In this document: positions 30,302-41,600 of the stretch, one piece after another
Position numbering within the stretch: position 1 is the stretch's first letter
Layout: the number at the start of each line of letters is the position of its first letter
Assembly (NCBI GenBank): GCA_023212725.1
Contig: JALBYF010000014.1
Coordinates: 238,733-302,732 of the forward strand
Length of the DNA: 64,000 nt
Reading direction: 5' to 3'
DNA from: Tranzscheliella williamsii
Taxonomy: Eukaryota; Basidiomycota; Ustilaginomycetes; Ustilaginales; Ustilaginaceae
Made by a program: the position numbers and the translations under genes
Notes under the pieces: model-generated
What the model was told of the DNA's origin: nothing
What the model saw: the letters and a program-made list of their open reading frames with translations, nothing else
The model's database searches: none

Positions 30302-32830
30302 ATGATACGTCCATTCGATCAGCAACTGCCGCTGTGGCGGCTGCCGCCAGCGACAGCCGACTCGGCGAACGACCTTCAACGGCTCCTCACCTTCGTCGAT
30401 CTACTTTATCATCCTGCGGTCGATACAAGCTATTATATCCAGTTGTATGTCTGCATAGGTCTAGGCCTACTCATTCTCTTGCTCGCCGGTACTGTCGTTG
30501 GCCACCGCCTCCTCAACGGCCGCGCCTGGTTCCTCAAGATTTGGTCTGTGCAGAACGGCACATTCGTAATTCCAAACTCGGTCATGGCCTTTCTCACCTG
30601 TCAGGGATGCTTTGTCATTATCTGGATCGCCTATGCATTCGTCTCTGTCCAGTACTATAGTGGAGACAGAGATCAGAAGAACTTTTTCCTTTGGAGGATC
30701 TTAGTTTGGGTACCTCTCTGGACCGGCGGCTGGTGGACGGCCTTTGGTATTCTTAGTGCTTTCCCCGATGCTCTGACCCTAAAGGCAAAAGGCAGTATGC
30801 AGCGGCGCCTGATTCTCAGTCCACTCTTGCTCAATACCGCATGCTGGCTCACGCCGCTCATTCAGCTCGCCAGTATCTTGCCACCCGCGCTTCTAGCTTC
30901 ACGGAGGTACAACGCCACACTTGACGACTATGATGCGTGGCGCACCACGGTCATCTCGGTCGACCAAGCCAACCCATCGCTGCAAGCGTTCGAAACGGCT
31001 CGGACCGGTGCCATTGGCCTGTGGCTCGATGTCACCCGAGCTTACTGGCTCTACGCCATCGCCATGACCTGTTGGAGTGTCTGGGCCGCCATCTGCCTGG
31101 CAGTCTATGTCCCAGTGGGTGCACATACCTTGCTGCGCATCCGGGTGCAACTTAAACTAGCTCAACAAAAACAGAGGAACCTAAGTACCTTCCTACCGTA
31201 CGGCGCGCCTCCTAACCGTGCCGATGTCACTGGCATTGACGGCAACAAAGAACGTCGGCCCACCATCAAAATACAAGACCCTAGCGGAGCACGTGAAGAA
31301 AAGTTGAGCGACCGGACCAGCCCCCGAACGAGCATCGAGCACACCGATGCCGGCCTTGGGGGTTCAGGTGATAATGCGGTATGGAAGGAGAGCATAGACC
31401 CCTCCCCGGAGCGATATGCTTTTACCCAGACTGGCACCACGAGCCGCGTCTTTCCCTCGATGCGGCCCGAGGTGGAGAAGGAGGGAAAAGCGGCTGGGCC
31501 CGCCATGACGCTCGAGCAGCGTCGCGTACATAACCTCCAGCGAATCTATCGCAATCTTGGCATTCAGTACTACGGAATTTGCGTCGCCATCGCCTGCTTC
31601 TTTGGAGTAGCGACCTATTTGGCCGCGGATCTTTACGATAGCGCCCGAACCAACAACATTGCTCCACTTCAAGTCATCGCCAACCTGGTGGCAGCCTACG
31701 CCATGGTTCTTTTTGGCGCCTTAACATTTTCCTGCATCTTCTGGCGATCTTTCGATCCGTCGCTTAGCATTGACATCACCGACGAACAGTCTCCGCCGAT
31801 CCCGAGTCGCTCTAGGCTTGTGGCGCTCAGAAAGCGCGCCTTCAGCTTGGCTGGAATCCGATCCCCTAAGGCTAGTGAAAGGCATCTGTCTCCGTCGAGC
31901 ATTGAAAAAGGCACTCGAACAGCTTTGTCCTCCCAATCCAACCAGCCGGATGCTCCTCGTGGGGCCATCTCCTCAATGATCCACGCCGAGTCAGAGAATC
32001 AAGGAGAAGAAACAGAAATGTCTGACCGCAATCGAAAAGCAACGACTGCGAAGCAAGCGCCAAAGCCAGCGTCCACCTCTCCCAAACATCTGTCTGGTGG
32101 ACCGGCTGGATCCGTAAGCGGTGAACAGAGTGATTCTAGTCAATCGCTCTACTATCTGACCCCCTTTGGAGTAGTACCGGCTGCTGCCGGTGGCAATTCG
32201 CAGAAGCCGTCACAGATCAAGCCTGAGACTGCCGCCAACTGGTCACCGAACGCAGAAACTGCCTTTAGGGACAGAAGCCCAAAGGACATTGACTGGCCAC
32301 GACACACTCGGAATCTTCTGGCGGAGCATGGTTCGGCCTACAAGCCTGCTGAATCCAGTTTTGGACAGTGGCGGCAATCACCGGCCAGTCAACCCAACTC
32401 CCCTCTTGCTGCGCAATCAGGCTTTGGACTACCACCGTCATCGGCCGGTCCCGGCGGATCTAGCGCCGGATGGGAGCAGCAGGCACCGTCGTCCTCTGCC
32501 AATTTCGACAACGCTCGAACAGCAAACGCTTCGGGCGTCGAGGTGGGTGGTCTTCAAACACACGGGTACCTGCGTGACCCGCCAACATCCTGGCCTAACA
32601 TCGCTCCGAACCACGACCCAAGACGCTTCCGAATGGCATCGCCGAGCGTCGATGGCAGCGAATGGGACGACAAGCTGACGGCTGCCGGCACGTCGGCGAC
32701 CTCGGTAACGACATCCAAGAAGCCGAGCAAGAGTCTCCGCCAAGCCATGGCCAAAAGACTCGTCCTCGAGATGGACGAGGTTAAGAATGACATCGCTGCC
32801 GTGGATGACGGCCAGATCAACTTTGTATAG
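30302..32830 (+). CDS. Seven-helix integral membrane protein of unknown function
   Basis: 842 aa from the ATG at 30302. Hydrophobic segments lie at about residues 46-67, 95-117, 129-150, 170-195 and 246-270, then, after a polar loop of some 130 residues, at about 412-435 and 450-475. Seven helices followed by a ~360-residue Ser/Pro/Gly-rich cytoplasmic-looking tail resemble a receptor-like layout, but I see no motif of a known GPCR class. Aromatic-rich motifs (NFFLWRILVWVPLWTGGWWT) in the third helix are distinctive. The tail ends in a Lys-rich and then acidic stretch (KRLVLEMDEVKNDIAAVDDG). Probably a basidiomycete-specific family; no function assigned. Confidence 0.72.
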   Translation: MIRPFDQQLPLWRLPPATADSANDLQRLLTFVDLLYHPAVDTSYYIQLYVCIGLGLLILLLAGTVVGHRLLNGRAWFLKIWSVQNGTFVIPNSVMAFLTCQGCFVIIWIAYAFVSVQYYSGDRDQKNFFLWRILVWVPLWTGGWWTAFGILSAFPDALTLKAKGSMQRRLILSPLLLNTACWLTPLIQLASILPPALLASRRYNATLDDYDAWRTTVISVDQANPSLQAFETARTGAIGLWLDVTRAYWLYAIAMTCWSVWAAICLAVYVPVGAHTLLRIRVQLKLAQQKQRNLSTFLPYGAPPNRADVTGIDGNKERRPTIKIQDPSGAREEKLSDRTSPRTSIEHTDAGLGGSGDNAVWKESIDPSPERYAFTQTGTTSRVFPSMRPEVEKEGKAAGPAMTLEQRRVHNLQRIYRNLGIQYYGICVAIACFFGVATYLAADLYDSARTNNIAPLQVIANLVAAYAMVLFGALTFSCIFWRSFDPSLSIDITDEQSPPIPSRSRLVALRKRAFSLAGIRSPKASERHLSPSSIEKGTRTALSSQSNQPDAPRGAISSMIHAESENQGEETEMSDRNRKATTAKQAPKPASTSPKHLSGGPAGSVSGEQSDSSQSLYYLTPFGVVPAAAGGNSQKPSQIKPETAANWSPNAETAFRDRSPKDIDWPRHTRNLLAEHGSAYKPAESSFGQWRQSPASQPNSPLAAQSGFGLPPSSAGPGGSSAGWEQQAPSSSANFDNARTANASGVEVGGLQTHGYLRDPPTSWPNIAPNHDPRRFRMASPSVDGSEWDDKLTAAGTSATSVTTSKKPSKSLRQAMAKRLVLEMDEVKNDIAAVDDGQINFV

Positions 32831-33046
32831 ATCTCGTAGCTGCTCTGTATTATCGCACCGCGATCGTTTACCCTATACCTCACCTGCCTTCCATCGATAC
32901 CTATCTTTGTATACATCACAGCGGTACGGTCGGGCTGTGAGTTGAGCCACTGTGTGCTGGTACACCCGGCGCAAGCAGGGATCATGTCCGCCCTGAATAA
33001 CGGTATCATTGAATTCCGAGTGCCCAAAGACGAAGAGTGGCAGCGG

Positions 33047-33727
33047 TCATGTCGAACTGCTGGGGGGTTGGTCCATGCCCTCGACGATCTGCCTGACGAC
33101 AGAGTCGCCGACGAGCTTGCGGAGTTCGTCTTCTGGGTCGAAGCCTTCGCGTTCTGCACGAGTCATGATCTCGGCGACCTTTTCCATGAGGTGGTCCGTC
33201 TCGGCGTCGAGCTGTTCGTCGTGGCCAGGGAGGGTGGGAGGGGAAGTGGCGGCCTGGGGGGGAGAATCTGGAGTGTTGTCGGCGGGGGGGAGGGGTTCGC
33301 CGGTGAGTGTGGCGAGGTAGTGGGCGAGATCGGGGTGGTCGTTGTCGGCGGCCTGTTGGGCGGGGGTGCGGCCGTCGGCGTTGCGGCGTGCTGGGTCGGC
33401 GCCGAACTCGTCGACCAGACACCGCGCCGTCGCTACCGTCTCGCACACGAACAGCGCGGTGTCCCCGTCCGAATCCGCCGTCTCTACCGCACCCGCCGGC
33501 GCCGCGGCATGCGTCAGCAGGTACCGCAGCACATCCACATGCCCATACGACGCCGCCGCATGCAGTGGCGTATACGTAAACTCGTCCGCCGCCACCGGCG
33601 ACACCCCCTCCCCCTCAACACATTCCCGTACCCGCTCTAGATCACCCTCCCCCGCCGCAATCCAGATGTTCTTCCTCTCCGGCGCACCCGCCCCTCCAAC
33701 GCGGTCGAGACTGGTCGGCACCGGCAT
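33047..33727 (-). CDS. Small ankyrin-repeat protein
   Basis: 226 aa. Three to four ankyrin units: NIWIAAGEGDLERVRECVEG, FTYTPLHAAASYGHVDVLRY, DSDGDTALFVCETVATARCL and NADGRTPAQQAADNDHPDLA. After a Pro-rich linker the C-terminus is helical and acidic (DHLMEKVAEIMTRAEREGFD, then DELRKLVGDSVVRQIVEGMD). The architecture matches the small single-copy ankyrin proteins found across ascomycete and basidiomycete yeasts. A cytosolic adaptor role is inferred. It is divergent from ELF1, 329 bp away, and converges on the seven-helix gene. Confidence 0.83.
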   Translation of the reverse strand: MPVPTSLDRVGGAGAPERKNIWIAAGEGDLERVRECVEGEGVSPVAADEFTYTPLHAAASYGHVDVLRYLLTHAAAPAGAVETADSDGDTALFVCETVATARCLVDEFGADPARRNADGRTPAQQAADNDHPDLAHYLATLTGEPLPPADNTPDSPPQAATSPPTLPGHDEQLDAETDHLMEKVAEIMTRAEREGFDPEDELRKLVGDSVVRQIVEGMDQPPSSST

Positions 33728-34056
33728 CGCTGAGGCCTCGCTCTTTTGTGTCGCTAGATAGGCTGAGACGCTAGACGTGGCGTGGTCGTGTTGCCTCTCC
33801 TGTGGAAAACGTAAATGTCGCTTGAGCTAGATGAACAGCAGGCGGGTCCCAGTGTATGGAAGCGGTTACCAGGCAACCAGCACAACAACGGCAACGTGAA
33901 ACGTTCAGAGCAAGATGGTAGGAAAACCACGAAATTCTGCTTATGTAATCATCGGCTTGTCTGCTGTGACGAACATGTGGAGCTCAGCGCAGGGTTTGGC
34001 TTTGCACACCGCATCTTACCCACCATCTGTCCGCGTGTTGGAGCAGGACGACCATC
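33728..34056. other. Divergent promoter region, ankyrin gene and ELF1
   Basis: 329 bp between two start codons on opposite strands; no other signal seen. Confidence 0.5.
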
Positions 34057-34481
34057 ATGGGCAAGAGAAAGAGCTCCAGCAAGAAGCCAGGCGGTTCCAA
34101 GAAGCCGCCCCCGCTCGGTATGTAATCCTAACCCTAAGCTCAGCCCTCTCGCTGTGCACGAAGTGCGAGAAACTGACCTCGCGAACCTCGCTTCTGGATC
34201 TTCAGACACCGTCTTTACTTGCCTCTTCTGCAACCATGAGAAGGCCGTGCTGTGCAAGATGTAAGTCGGTTGCTGCACCATGTCTGCATACGGCGGTGGC
34301 TGATTGATGCTATTGCGCTCCCCGCCGACTTAGCGACGAGAAGGCGAGGATAGGTTACTTGTCGTGCAAGATCTGCGGCCAGAAGTTCTCCGCAGATACG
34401 AATCCTCTGGATCAGCCGATCGACGTCTACTCACTCTGGATCGACGCTTGTGAAGATGTCGCCAACGAGCAGGACCGCTAG
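34057..34481 (+). CDS. ELF1: Transcription elongation factor 1 homologue (ELOF1/Elf1), three exons
   Basis: Exons 34057-34117, 34206-34260 and 34334-34481 (donors gtatgt and gtaagt; acceptors ttcag and ttag) give 87 aa; human ELOF1 is 83. The start [20 protein letters not shown] is the basic family N-terminus. The four zinc ligands are C26, C29, C50 and C53 (TCLFCNHEK and SCKICGQKF), the same numbering as in the human protein, and the end [13 protein letters not shown] type motif is present ([13 protein letters not shown]). Elf1 binds elongating RNA polymerase II, helps it pass nucleosomes and recruits repair factors. No single frame covers the gene, so ORF tracks miss it. Confidence 0.93.
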
Positions 34482-35784
34482 ACTGCCCTCCGTTGAGCCC
34501 CACGGGTCGCCCGCCATCCGTTGTTCTGCTCGCACGACAGTCGCATCCCGATAGTGCGCTCGACTCGGTCGGCTTTGCTCAAGTATATCGACGGCACCTC
34601 TCCCGGTTGCAGCCCGGCTGCCGCCTGCGCCACGCCGCTACGGCGTACCGTTACCCACGCGGAAACACTGCCTGGATCGCATCTCCACCCTGCCTCCTGA
34701 CTTTTGTACACATACCGAAGATCAATCTGTACTAGTACGGTGTTCTCTTGCAATTGTGCCTACCTTCCCAGTGCTAGGTGAAGGCCATACTGCCTACCAC
34801 CAAAGGTAGGCAAGACAAGTGGAAACTGCAGCGAAGACGCTGCGCTTCCCGCCGGTGCCCTGGGCGTGTCTGCGCACTCCGCGAGCGAGCCATAGGCACG
34901 CAGCGCGCGCGGTTGGATACTGCAGACAGCGCATCACTGAGGTTGCTTTCACGAAGCCAGGCTTCTCTGCTGTACTTGTCAGGGCTATGACAGGATACAC
35001 TGCTCGGCGTCGTCACGTAGAAGTCGCAAACGGTTGGGCGGAGGCTGCATTCATCGCTGTTAGATCGATGCAGAGTGCGGTTGCCGAAAGTTCAAAGATG
35101 CGTCAGGCTAGCGGGATTTCCGTGCCGGGCAGGCGACGCACGCCGCTCGCGGGCCAGCTGAGTTTCGCGCAGCGAGTGGGCTTAGCGAGCGCGAGCACAG
35201 CCTTAGCGCGCGGGTTCGCCATGGCCGGCCATGTACGATGAGCTGCATGACGCAGCTACTCCAACCGCGCGAATCGTCGCGCCCGATCACCCAAGCGCAG
35301 TCTCAGCAGTGGCCCGCGCGCACCCGCCATCCCCATCGCCACCTCCGGCCCGTCGTTTCCGCAGGCCCGAAGATCGCAACACCCTCCGTCCAGGTCAACA
35401 TCTATTAGACACAGCAGCGTCGTCAGCCAAATTTCGACGATCCATCGCATGGATGCCATCATCTTCCTTTGAACTTGCACTCGCGTTTTGTCCCGGTCTC
35501 GAACACTTGTATACACACAAATCAGAAGAAGAAACGGTAAACTGCACAGCCGCGGGTAGGGAGATGGGGATATTGTGTGAGATTCGAGTGAGAAAACAAA
35601 TGGGAAAGCATGTGACAGATGGGGCAAAAAGAATGCGAAGTCGTCAACTAGATCCGGCGAAGAGAGATCGTTCGATCCGCAAAAAGGTGCATCGAAGAAA
35701 GGACAAAAAGAAGGAAGTGCCAGTGGCAAGGTTTGAGAAGAAGGTGGGATGAGAAAGTGTCCGCTAGAGCGTAGAAAGAGTCGC
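34482..35784. other. Gene-free stretch of 1.3 kb between ELF1 and the GPI protein gene
   Basis: 3' regions of two convergent genes. Frames here lack family signatures. No RNA gene recognised. Confidence 0.45.
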
Positions 35785-36411
35785 TCAGAAGAAGGGAAGG
35801 AGAGCACCGGCAACGGCAAGGACGGTGAGGCCAGCGGTGGAAGGAGAGAAGGCACCCATGGCACCGTTTGCAGTGGTGGATGAAGTAGGAGCAGCGCTAG
35901 TAGAGGTGCTGGATCGAGTGGAAGAAGCGCTGCTGGACGAGCCAGACGAGCTGGGTGCCGAGGACGACGAGGATCGGCCGGAGGACGAAGGGGCACTGCT
36001 GGAGCTCGAAGTGGAGGAAGCAGCAGACGAGGAGCTCGAACCGCTGGCACTGGCGCTGGCGCCGAGGCACGAACTGTCCGACGAGGAGTGAACGACGAGA
36101 GGAGAAGCGTAGTTCTGTTCGCCAGAGTCGTCACCGATAGAAATGGTGATGTTAGTGCCAGAGGCAACGTTGACAGTCCAAGCGTAGCTTCCAGAAGCGC
36201 CAGTCTGATCGGGCAGGCTCACGATCGGAGCGGCAGAGACCTGTCCAGCGGGGAGAACGTTGATTCGAACAGTTCCCTGCGCGTTGCTCCACTGCAGAGC
36301 GGCAGGTGTGCACTGAGTAATAGAGGGAGGAGTGTTGATGGTGGGCAGCGCCATGGCGCCAGTGGCGGCGAGCACAACGGCACCGGCAGCGGCAGAAGTA
36401 ATCTTGACCAT
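35785..36411 (-). CDS. GPI-anchored Ser-rich cell-wall protein (Kre9/Knh1-like domain)
   Basis: 208 aa. A signal peptide (MVKITSAAAGAVVLAATGAM, cleavage near residue 22) is followed by a beta-sandwich-like domain of about 85 residues (ITQCTPAALQWSNAQGTVRI, then GSYAWTVNVASGTNITISIG) with two cysteines that could pair, then a Ser/Ala-rich stalk (about residues 117-180) and a C-terminal hydrophobic tail (LTVLAVAGALLPFF) preceded by small residues. This is the layout of a GPI-anchored wall protein; the globular part matches the Kre9/Knh1-like N-terminal domain of basidiomycete secreted proteins. It is probably O-mannosylated. Antisense Leu/Pro-rich frames are shadows. Confidence 0.82.
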   Translation of the reverse strand: MVKITSAAAGAVVLAATGAMALPTINTPPSITQCTPAALQWSNAQGTVRINVLPAGQVSAAPIVSLPDQTGASGSYAWTVNVASGTNITISIGDDSGEQNYASPLVVHSSSDSSCLGASASASGSSSSSAASSTSSSSSAPSSSGRSSSSSAPSSSGSSSSASSTRSSTSTSAAPTSSTTANGAMGAFSPSTAGLTVLAVAGALLPFF

Positions 36412-38692
36412 TTTGACTAGGCTGAAAGAAACGGGGTGAAAGGGAAGGGATGGAACACCGAAGAGAATGTGGTAGGTACAGGCGAATCTGATGATGGTAA
36501 AGGAAATTCGATGGGGTAATGGAGAGAAGGAGACAAGGGTCTATATACTTGGGGCAAAGGGCGAAGCGAGGGGCAATCCGCAAAGACAAGGCTACAGTAT
36601 GGAGAGACTGGCACCAAGGCCAAACGCAAAAACAAGTCACAGTCAACGGACAGGCCGAATGCATCTTTCCTCAGTCAAGAATGAAGCCTCGCTCCTTGTC
36701 GGAACATCCACAGCTTGGCTCCAGCAGCCCGTTCTATTCGCGCCCATTTTTTTCTTTGTGATTCTCTGGGCTGTGTGGCATTCACAATTATTCAGAGTGA
36801 GTAGGCACATTGAATGCGCGCAGCCAATTTTTCTAATACAATGCAGCTTGCTCCTCTGTCCTTGTTCTAGCACGCATGCCTGGTAGAAATTTCGACGCAA
36901 TGTTCGACGCAACTTGTAAGAACGATCGGCTGCATAGTCAAATCTACTTCCGCATGTTGTTATGATCACAGCAAAAGTGAACAAGGGAATGGTAACAACC
37001 ACTTGAGAACAAGTACAAAGCGGAAGTGTCTTTTTTCAAGTCGGCTTTGATGAAGACTCGGTTGGCGGGCTTACCTATCTTAGCAGCGCGTGGGTCGAGA
37101 TGAGTCTGCGCCGCGCCGAGCCCTTTCCACGGTTCGCTTGCAAACGTCGCTCCTCAGTAAGGACCTTCTTCTGGTGCCGTTCTGCATGACGGTCAGCGTC
37201 AATTTGGCAGCACCAGCATACCTTGGCCGACCGCTGACGTCGAGCAGCCCTTTGGTCATCCGGTCCACTCGTATGAAAGCGGATTTAACTGCCCCTCTCA
37301 GCCTGCTCAAGTATCTTACCCTCCGTAAGCCATTGAATGGGTGGGTATTACTTCCTTTCGGCGAACGCTTTACATCCGAACGAAACGGCGTGCACGCCAG
37401 GCTTAGCCTTCACACGCCGAACTTGCAGATAGCAATGTGAATTGAGTTTTGCGTCAACTATTCGTCAGCCAGCATGAATATAGCTCCTGTCGTCCTTGAA
37501 CTCTCATCTCACTCGCCCGTCTGCAGCGTTATCTCAGCGTTGCGTGGGTCGGGACATGAGGCTCTTCGCTGCTGGCGCATGCCACGGACCCTGGATCCCG
37601 GCAATCCATATGCACAGAACCTTTCCAAATTGGCACCTAGCTGCCTCTAGCCTATAGCAATGATCACTCCAACAGGGGCAGAGAGACGTTACGAACAAGT
37701 AGCACTTTGAGGCGGTCATTTATACGAGCACGCGGTGGAAGCCTCACCGCAAACATCTTCCTCATAACAGCCGTAGTGGCAGGGCCGTTCCACATGCACA
37801 AACATCTGCGGACCCTTTAACCACTCAGCCTTCCGGATGGTTCGCTTTCGGGTTCGGCCCATCGCACGACACGGCGCTTTGCTACCAGTTCGTCTCCGCT
37901 TCATCTTCAACATTCAGCCTCTCCGGTCCGCCGGACGCGGTGCCGAGCCCGCCCTCGACCACGGCAGCGTAGCATAGGACTAGTGCAGCCCACTAGTACA
38001 GCCCGCTCCGTGCCATCTGCCAGGCAAAAAGCCGCTACCCGACGTGTGCCTCACGGTCGAAATCGAGACGCCCTGTATCGGATGTGTTGTCGGCGATAAC
38101 TCGGCAAGCGAGAAGCGCGGTCTGATGGTGCAGACATTTGGGTTGCGCGCTTCTCAGCTCGCCGTCACCAGCCGGATCAACGCAAGACAGCGTGAAAAGG
38201 CATCCCGACGGCGAGTTATATGCGGGATGGAGAACGTTACTCGCTCATCGCTGCCACGAGACGACGGCCGGCCTTGTAATCGGCGGGCGCTGTACTATGG
38301 GTGAACACGTCGATGCCATTGCCATGACCTTTTATGTATTGTACAGTGCGCTTATATGATTCATTGATGACCGGGTATTGTCACAAGTGGAAGCGCGGAG
38401 CTCCGTCACGGCCAGCAAGCAACGGCGAAACGAGAATGGGTCAGCCAGTGAAGGCAGTAGGCAACTAAGCATCGTGATGAAACAGATGAGGACTCTGACA
38501 CAAATGATACGTTCGGCACTCGGAAATGTGAATGAGTCAAGGGTCAGCCGCGAAAGCATTTCCAACCATTGACCATCATTTGCTCATACCCTGCCAAGGT
38601 CCAAACCACGCCCAGCGTTCCTTACAGGAGCGGGCATGGTTGGTGGGAGCGTGAGCTGAGGTGCTCACTTCACTCCTGGTGGCCGCCCCAGT
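36412..38692. other. Gene-free stretch of 2.3 kb
   Basis: Divergent region between the GPI protein gene and the SNF2 gene. A CT/GA-rich leader lies at 36420-36560. A short direct repeat (ttcgacgcaa twice, around 36891-36914) is present. I see no coding exons or RNA gene; a small spliced gene could be missed. Confidence 0.4.
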
Positions 38693-41600
38693 ATGGGCGC
38701 CCGCAGAGAAAAGCATGCGCGGCCTGTGGAAGCTAACCGCCTGCTGTCGACCGCAGATGACAGCGACGAGGATCTCAGAACAGAGCTTCAACTAGAACTC
38801 CAAGACCAACAAAGACGTCGCAGACGTCGCAAGACGCAGCGACCGGCGTCTAAATCTAGAGGTAACACCTCGCTTCGAGATCTGCTCGACCTGACGAGTG
38901 CAGATGACTACATAGAAACACGACCTGTCAAGCGTGAACTAAGATCGCCTTCGCTCGGAGTGAGCCAGCCCTCAAGAAACAAACCTTCGGGTCATCCAGG
39001 TGCGGTACAGCCGCCTCTGGTGGATTATGACCATTGCGATGAGTCGGTTTCGTCGTCCGAAGAAGAGCTGCTGCTTCCTCTCACCTCACGTCCGCCTGCT
39101 GCTCTACCTGACGTAGCAAGCACATCTCTGCCTCACAGCGTGCTTCCGCAAAGCACTAGTCAGTTGGATGACAAAAGATCGTCTTTTGATAACAGGGGTG
39201 CCGACGAGGAAGAAGACGACGATGCCGAATGGAGTCTTCCCATCAGTCAGTCTGTGGCCGGCACTACCTCTTCCTTGGCCGGTATGGAGCGTGTTGAAGT
39301 GGATGTACACCAGGCTCGGTTTCAATTTGATGAGGAAACTAGCGACGAGGACGAGGTGGTGCTGAAGACGAGACCGGACCCGTCTGCATCCTCACAGATC
39401 TCAGCAGGTACGAATGCGCGTTCTTCTTTCCACCCCGAAGGTCAGCGCCCTTGCTTTCCTATACCCTCGGAGCTGCTTGACCACGGTCCCTTTGAGCTGG
39501 CTCCAGGTGTTACCGTTCCCGTCGCGATCAACCGCTTCTTGAGGAACTATCAACGTGATGGAGTCACTTTCCTGTGGCGCGCGTACTCAGAAGGACGAGG
39601 TGCATTACTTGGTGATGACATGGGCCTTGGAAAGACAATCCAAGTAATCGCCTTCCTATCGGCGATCATGCGCAAGACAGGGATGAGTAGCGACGCTGAT
39701 AGGCGTATTGAAGCCATTCGTAATGATCGGCCTCTGACAGATTTGCCGACATGTCTGATCATCTGCCCCAGCTCTGTCATCGATAATTGGCGGGACGAAC
39801 TTGACACATGGGGATACTTTGAACATGCCGCCTTTACTGGGCTGAGGGCCAAGGAGTCCCTCGACAACTTTCGCAAAGGGCAATTGGACTTGTTGGTCAC
39901 CAGTCACGAAACCGCGTCCCTGGCGATTGACCAGCTCAACACTCTGAGTTGGTCATGCATCATCATCGACGAGGCGCACAAGTTAAAGAATCCAGACTCG
40001 CAAATGACCCGCTCAATGCATACGTTTCGTTGCAAAGCCCGTTTCGCACTGACTGGCACAGCAATTCAGAATTCATACCGTGAGTTGTATACCCTCGCGG
40101 ATTGGACAACGCCGGGCCTGCTGGGTACGGTCAAAGAGTGGGTAGCGGAGATCGAAGAGCCGCTCAAACAAGGTCAAAAGCGTGGCGCATCAGAGGAACA
40201 ACTAGCTAATGCCAGAAGCAGAGCCGATAAGCTTGTCAAGAACGTCCTTCCGCGCTTCTTCCTGCGGAGAACCAAGGCGCTCATACAGGATCAGCTACCC
40301 AGGAAATACGACAGGGTGGTTTTTTGCCCCTTGACGCCTACACAGCTGCAAGTGTATAAACGCATCCTGGCGGAGCCTGAGGTAGACATGATGAAGCACC
40401 ACGCTGACCCCTGCGGTTGTGGACGTCTAGACCCTGATACTGGCCTGCCTTTTCGCCGTCAGAACTGTTGTTTTAAACGAGACGCTAACGGCGATCCTTG
40501 GAACAAGCACATGCTCAAATACATCTATCTACTTCAAAAGTGTTCCAACCACGTCGCCTTGGTCTTCCCGGACCCTGAGGATTCTACTTCGAAGGAACCC
40601 GACCGTTTGGAGCGTTACGAACGTCAGCAGTCTTACGTTCAAATGATGTTTCCCGACACTTGGCAGACGAAACGCTGCAATGCGACCAACGGCATGAAAG
40701 ACGACTACTGTGGAAAGTGGAAGGTCTTATCCGAACTGCTGTCCAAGTGGCACAGGGAAGGAGACAAGGTGCTGCTCTTTTCAACAAACCTGAGACTTCT
40801 CCATTTCATCGAATTCTTTGTTGCACGGGAGGGCTACAACTTTCTTCGTTTAGATGGCACGACCCCTCAGAATCGGCGCCAGCAGCTTGTCAATCGATTC
40901 AACCGAGACGCTTCGGTTTTCTTGTTTCTGATCTCAACGACGGCAGGAGGAACAGGCTTGAACCTCACCGCGGCCAACCGCGTTGTAGTGTTTGATCCGC
41001 ACTGGAACCCCTCGCATGACCTGCAAGCCATGGATCGGGCTTACCGGTTCGGCCAGACGAAGGATGTCTACGTCTACCGCCTTATCGGTGCGGGTTCTTT
41101 AGAAGAATGCATTTACGGTCGTCAGCTGTACAAACAACAGCAGATGGAGATAGCTTATACTGCGGCCAAAGAGCGAAGGTACTTTGAGGGTGTAGCCGGG
41201 GACCAGGATAACCTTGGCGAGCTATTCGGATGCAAGAATCTGTTTACATTGCACGATACTAATCTGGCTATGAAGTCCATCATCGACGAATGCAATATCT
41301 CGGACCTCACTTACGCATTGCAACAGTACTTTCCCAACGGCAGCGGTGACGAATCCGGGGTCGCAGATGCAGCCTTGGCGGAGCTCGCGAACAGCGAGAA
41401 CGGTAGTCAGCTCAGAGCCGGTACTTCTGGCCAGCCCACAACGGATCCTTCTGACCCCATCAAAACCATTCTCGAGGGCCTTGGCATCGCGTATAGCCAC
41501 GAACATTCTCGTCTCACCGGCGGCAGCACCGCCGAAGAGCTCCGGTCATTAGCTGCGCAGCGAGCATCCAACTCCCGACCCGATCCAGCAGGCCGGAAGG

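Noticed and set aside
35256..36167. 303-codon Leu/Pro-rich minus-strand frame
   Set aside because: It overlaps the GPI-protein gene out of frame; the Ser-rich stalk reads as Leu/Pro in this frame. No start or family support.
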